Source: Platycnemis pennipes
Lineage: Eukaryota > Arthropoda > Insecta > Odonata > Platycnemididae
Assembly: GCA_933228895.1 (NCBI GenBank)
Contig: OW121854.1
Span: 8,683,131 to 8,747,130, forward strand
DNA: 64,000 nt
Reading direction: 5' to 3'
Made by a program: the position numbers and the translations under genes. The notes under the pieces are model-generated. The model had not been told where the DNA came from. It searched no databases and saw only the letters and a list, made by a program, of their open reading frames with translations. The stretch's first letter is position 1; each line of letters opens with the position of its first letter. Positions 61,314 to 64,000 of this stretch are shown one piece after another.

Positions 61314-61650
61314 ATAATTATAGAGGTAGTATTCAGAGTAGGTCGATAGTATATTTTTTTATTACCTGCATGATCAAATCAACGCGTGACTTCCATGCAT
61401 TGCCTTTTTTTTGCATGCATGAGTATCTATGTAATTGGTATCGGGTTTCAAGTCATGCATGGTATTCATGGGTGTGTCCTACATGATTGGAATTTGGTAG
61501 TTTTTCTTATTTTTTCCCCAATTACTTTTAAAGGTGTAGTGTTTGCTTTGTAGTGTTCATTTTTGTTTGTTGTGTCATTGTTCCTGGTGTGGATGCCCTG
61601 CCACACACCCTCGAGGTGGCTTGCAGGGTATGTCGTAGATAGATAGATGG
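61314..61650 (+). repeat. 3' UTR and hairpin tail of the LINE
   Basis: T-rich UTR ending in CCTGCCACACACCCTCGAGG, TGGCTTGCAGGGTA and a GATAGATAGATGGATAG repeat. It links the hairpin tail family directly to the reverse transcriptase gene just upstream. Confidence 0.8.
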
Positions 61651-62090
61651 ATAGAAAATGAATTATATGTTGATTGGTATAAAATGTTCATATTGGTGAA
61701 ATGTGAGAAAGCTATATAGTGAAGAGTAATCAACTGTATGAGTTCTATTTCCACCTCAGTATTAATACTAAGATATCCACATTTTAATGGCATTATTGTT
61801 TCTCTAATTGCTAGAATACAGTGGCCGGGTCAGATACCAACAATTCGGCAGCAAATGCATTCACCTGGTGGTTAACCTGAGACAGATTTACCCAATGAGA
61901 CCCATTGTAATTCAAGATATTACTTGAAGTACTCTAGGAAAAGAAAAAATAAGGATCATAAGCTTTCCTCATAAGGTGCTTGCATATAGCAAACAATTAA
62001 GAGTTTGCGATTGAAAATAACACCCTACTGTACTGTAATTTTTAAATTAACGAGAGTGGGATTGTAAGTATAGTCAAGTCCACTGCTGGA
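61651..62090. other. No recognisable gene
   Basis: AT-rich spacer between opposed LINE tails. Confidence 0.4.
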
Positions 62091-62097
62091 ATCAGAG

Positions 62098-62172
62098 AGC
62101 ACATACATCTACATAATACCCTGCAAGCCACCACAAAGGTGTGTGGCAGGGTTGATTTCTCACCAAACATGC
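62098..62172 (-). repeat. LINE 3' tail with hairpin, minus orientation
   Basis: TACATCTACATAATACCCTG, CAAGCCACCACAAAGGTGTG, TGGCAGGG and a following CACCAAACATGCAC are the reverse complement of the tail consensus. Confidence 0.75.
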
Positions 62173-62498
62173 ACTACATATCATGCATAAAAAAAGGAAT
62201 AGTATTAATATACTAGTCAGAACTTCACTATTTAAAAGATATAGAAATTGCAAAGCATATATGCAAAAACATTCTGTTAGTGGGGTTAGCTTTAAGCACT
62301 CATACGAAAATGGAGCTACCAATGCTATCCATTGCTACTCTCCGATTGGACATATTTACCGTCATTCGTATCTCTAATTGTGTGTATCTCACATAGTGCG
62401 ATTTCGGAGAAAGAATCAGGTGCGGCTGTGATAGGCAAGGGGCGGAGCTGTCTGATAAAGTCAATGCGGTCAAAGCCTTTGGAACTTGTAGCCAACAG

Positions 62499-63249
62499 TA
62501 GGCTTGTGCGATGACCAATTTTGGTAATCTATTTTCGATGGAAAAATTTCATCGAAATGCTTCGATTACGATGGGGGTCATCGATCATCGAATAGAGTGT
62601 ACACGATGACTCGATGAATATCGATGATCGATGAATGTCGATGATCAGTGAATATCGATGATCGATGAATTACGATGATCGGTGCAGATATTTCGGTTGG
62701 CAGTTTGGTGGGGCTATTAAGTGAAGATTGAATTGGGTCAAACGTAATTGAGAAGGACAAGGCCTATTTATTAAAGAGCGAAACAAGCAGGAAGTTACAA
62801 ATTAAGCAACAACTCTTTGTTGTGGTAATATACGATTCTCATTTCCACATTTTCATCGGTGAGTAGATGTCAGTCGTCCAACACAACGTTCCTTGCATCG
62901 CTGAAGAACCGCTCTGAAGACGTTGAAGCGGCAGGAATACAGAGGTATTTCTTCGTGTACTTCTGAAGGCGGGGATACACATCCATCTTGTCCCTATACC
63001 AATGTAGGACGTCCGAAGATTTGGATAAAGCTGGGACCTCCTCGTACTTGTGGAGCTCCGCCAGGAAGGGGTCGTCAGCAGTGATAGTCGTGTCAGCAGC
63101 ACAACACCACTCATCGACATCGATGATTCTCATCGACCCATCGCAGTCGATGGTCGATGACATTCATCGTCATCGAGTTCAGTCATCGCACCGCGATGAC
63201 TGAAATCATCGTCGATGACTTCGATTAATCGACTCATCGCACAAGCCTA
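62499..63249 (-). mobile_element. hAT-derived 751-bp element
   Basis: Perfect 16-bp terminal repeats TAGGCTTGTGCGATGA/TCATCGCACAAGCCTA with an exact 8-bp target duplication GCCAACAG (62,491-62,498 and 63,250-63,257) identify a hAT superfamily insertion. Subterminal regions at both ends are packed with ATCGATGA and TCATCGAT words, likely transposase-binding repeats. Inside, the last part of a hAT transposase survives on the minus strand. Internal deletion left a non-autonomous element that still carries coding sequence. Confidence 0.93.
62795..63163 (-). pseudogene. hAT transposase C-terminal (hATC dimerisation) fragment
   Basis: The minus-strand frame reads ELHKYEEVPALSKSSDVLHWYRDK, then YPRLQKYTKKYLCIPAASTSSERFFSDARNVVLDD. 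A TGA follows (62,870-62,872). In the same frame HLLTDENVEMRIVYY and a final TAA (62,795-62,797) complete the domain. The LCIPAASTSSERFFS motif is the hallmark of the hAT C-terminal dimerisation region. The single internal TGA sits where an Arg codon (CGA) would fit. The N-terminal zinc finger and catalytic core are missing. This fragment cannot transpose DNA; in a full enzyme it mediates oligomerisation. Confidence 0.88.
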
Positions 63250-63259
63250 GCCAACAGTG

Positions 63260-64000
63260 TTCGAAACAACGCAGTGAACCGTAAGGGGAGGGAGTTAGGA
63301 GGGGAGGGGGTTACTTGGGCGAGCAGGGGTCATAGCCACGTGACCCAGCCTTCCCTGTTCTATCACCTCCCCCCTCACTTCGTGTCGGTTTTCGGGTGTT
63401 GAGGCTTGAGGAATGGATATTCCAAGAAAGGAGGGGCTGATTGTATGTTGCAAGAACGGAGGGGAAATCCACAGACTTCCCTCCCGTTTCCCCAAAGGCT
63501 TCCTAGGCACCGATGTTGCCAAAGACCCTGCCGACAAAAAGCCTCGATCTGTTTCGACTGCTCGCCACCTGGAGGATTTCCTCTAGAACTATTCCTAACC
63601 AGTGGCCTTGATGTATCCTGAAATTGTTGGGGGTCAAGTCTCAAGTAAATCCCTCCCGAACTATTTTTGTAGTATGAACTGAAACAACTACATATTTCCG
63701 TCGGGGAATGGGGAATAGCGCCGAAATGTATGTAGTTCATTTAAAATTCTTAAATTGTTTTAATCAAGTCCTACTGACAATAAAATAAATTCTTGCCTCA
63801 ATGAAATCAATTCCTACTGCCAATGAGCGCATAAACTAGTTTAGGGAAATCCTTCCCCTTATTTGTTCGACTTTTTCTCGAGAAATACACCAGCTGAATG
63901 CGTCTACTAAATGCACTGAGCCACCGTCCTCAGGGCCTCTTCTGCCATGATCTTAATTTGTTTCCATTTGTTTTTAAGGCTCGAATATTGCCTAGCCGTC
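63260..64000. other. GC-richer flank, no assigned gene
   Basis: GC-richer than most of the window, with a G-rich run at 63,280-63,310 and C-rich runs near 63,365. A 121-codon minus-strand frame (63,375-63,740) and an overlapping plus frame have no motif I know. It could be promoter-like DNA of a gene outside the window. Confidence 0.3.

Noticed and set aside
63375..63740. A 121-codon minus-strand frame near the right edge as a gene
   Set aside because: No recognisable domain, an overlapping plus-strand frame of similar quality and no splice or start context.

Overview
This is AT-rich eukaryotic nuclear DNA, most likely from an arthropod and probably an insect. I base that on spliced gene fragments with GTAAGT-type donors and polypyrimidine-AG acceptors, and on the mix of mobile elements: Transib, piggyBac, hAT, a Penelope-like element and two non-LTR retrotransposon families. 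There is also a TEP/alpha-2-macroglobulin-like pseudogene family. The species is not identified. I found no intact, full-length protein gene, and nothing bacterial.

Layout. (1) 1-16.6 kb: mostly non-coding. It holds possible minus-strand exons at 3-5 kb, a decayed piggyBac element (6.8-8.7 kb), a Penelope-like 3' end with a GIY-YIG nuclease domain (9.8-10.6 kb), a MITE-like inverted repeat (12.3-12.7 kb) and scattered 3' tails of a CR1/Jockey-like LINE. (2) 16.6-29.8 kb: one satellite array of about 190 monomers of 67 bp. It has at least seven monomer subtypes, higher-order duplications at several scales and degenerate edges. (3) 29.8-34.5 kb: sparse DNA with an RTE-like LINE remnant and a decayed copy of an uncharacterised, repeat-associated arthropod protein family. 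(4) 34.5-58.6 kb: three tandem copies of a unit of about 5.6 kb. Each carries the same minus-strand exons, resembling the MG2-MG3 region of thioester/alpha-2-macroglobulin proteins, and each copy is disabled. Unit 1 is interrupted by a 4,172-bp Transib element with 5-bp target duplications and inverted arms of about 1 kb. Unit 2 is interrupted by an unclassified 2,848-bp insertion with 7-bp target duplications. The other units serve as empty-site controls for both insertions. (5) 58.6-64 kb: an RTE-like LINE end, a CR1/Jockey-like LINE end and a 751-bp hAT derivative with an 8-bp target duplication.

How the parts relate. The window reads as an accessory landscape shaped by local duplication and transposition. 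An ancestral exon cluster was duplicated in tandem, its copies then took different lesions, and DNA transposons inserted into single copies. The best candidates for further work are the Transib element (RAG1-related transposase, RSS-like ends, very long arms), the multi-scale satellite, the three-copy pseudogene with complementary lesions and the unclassified gene-like insertion in unit 2.
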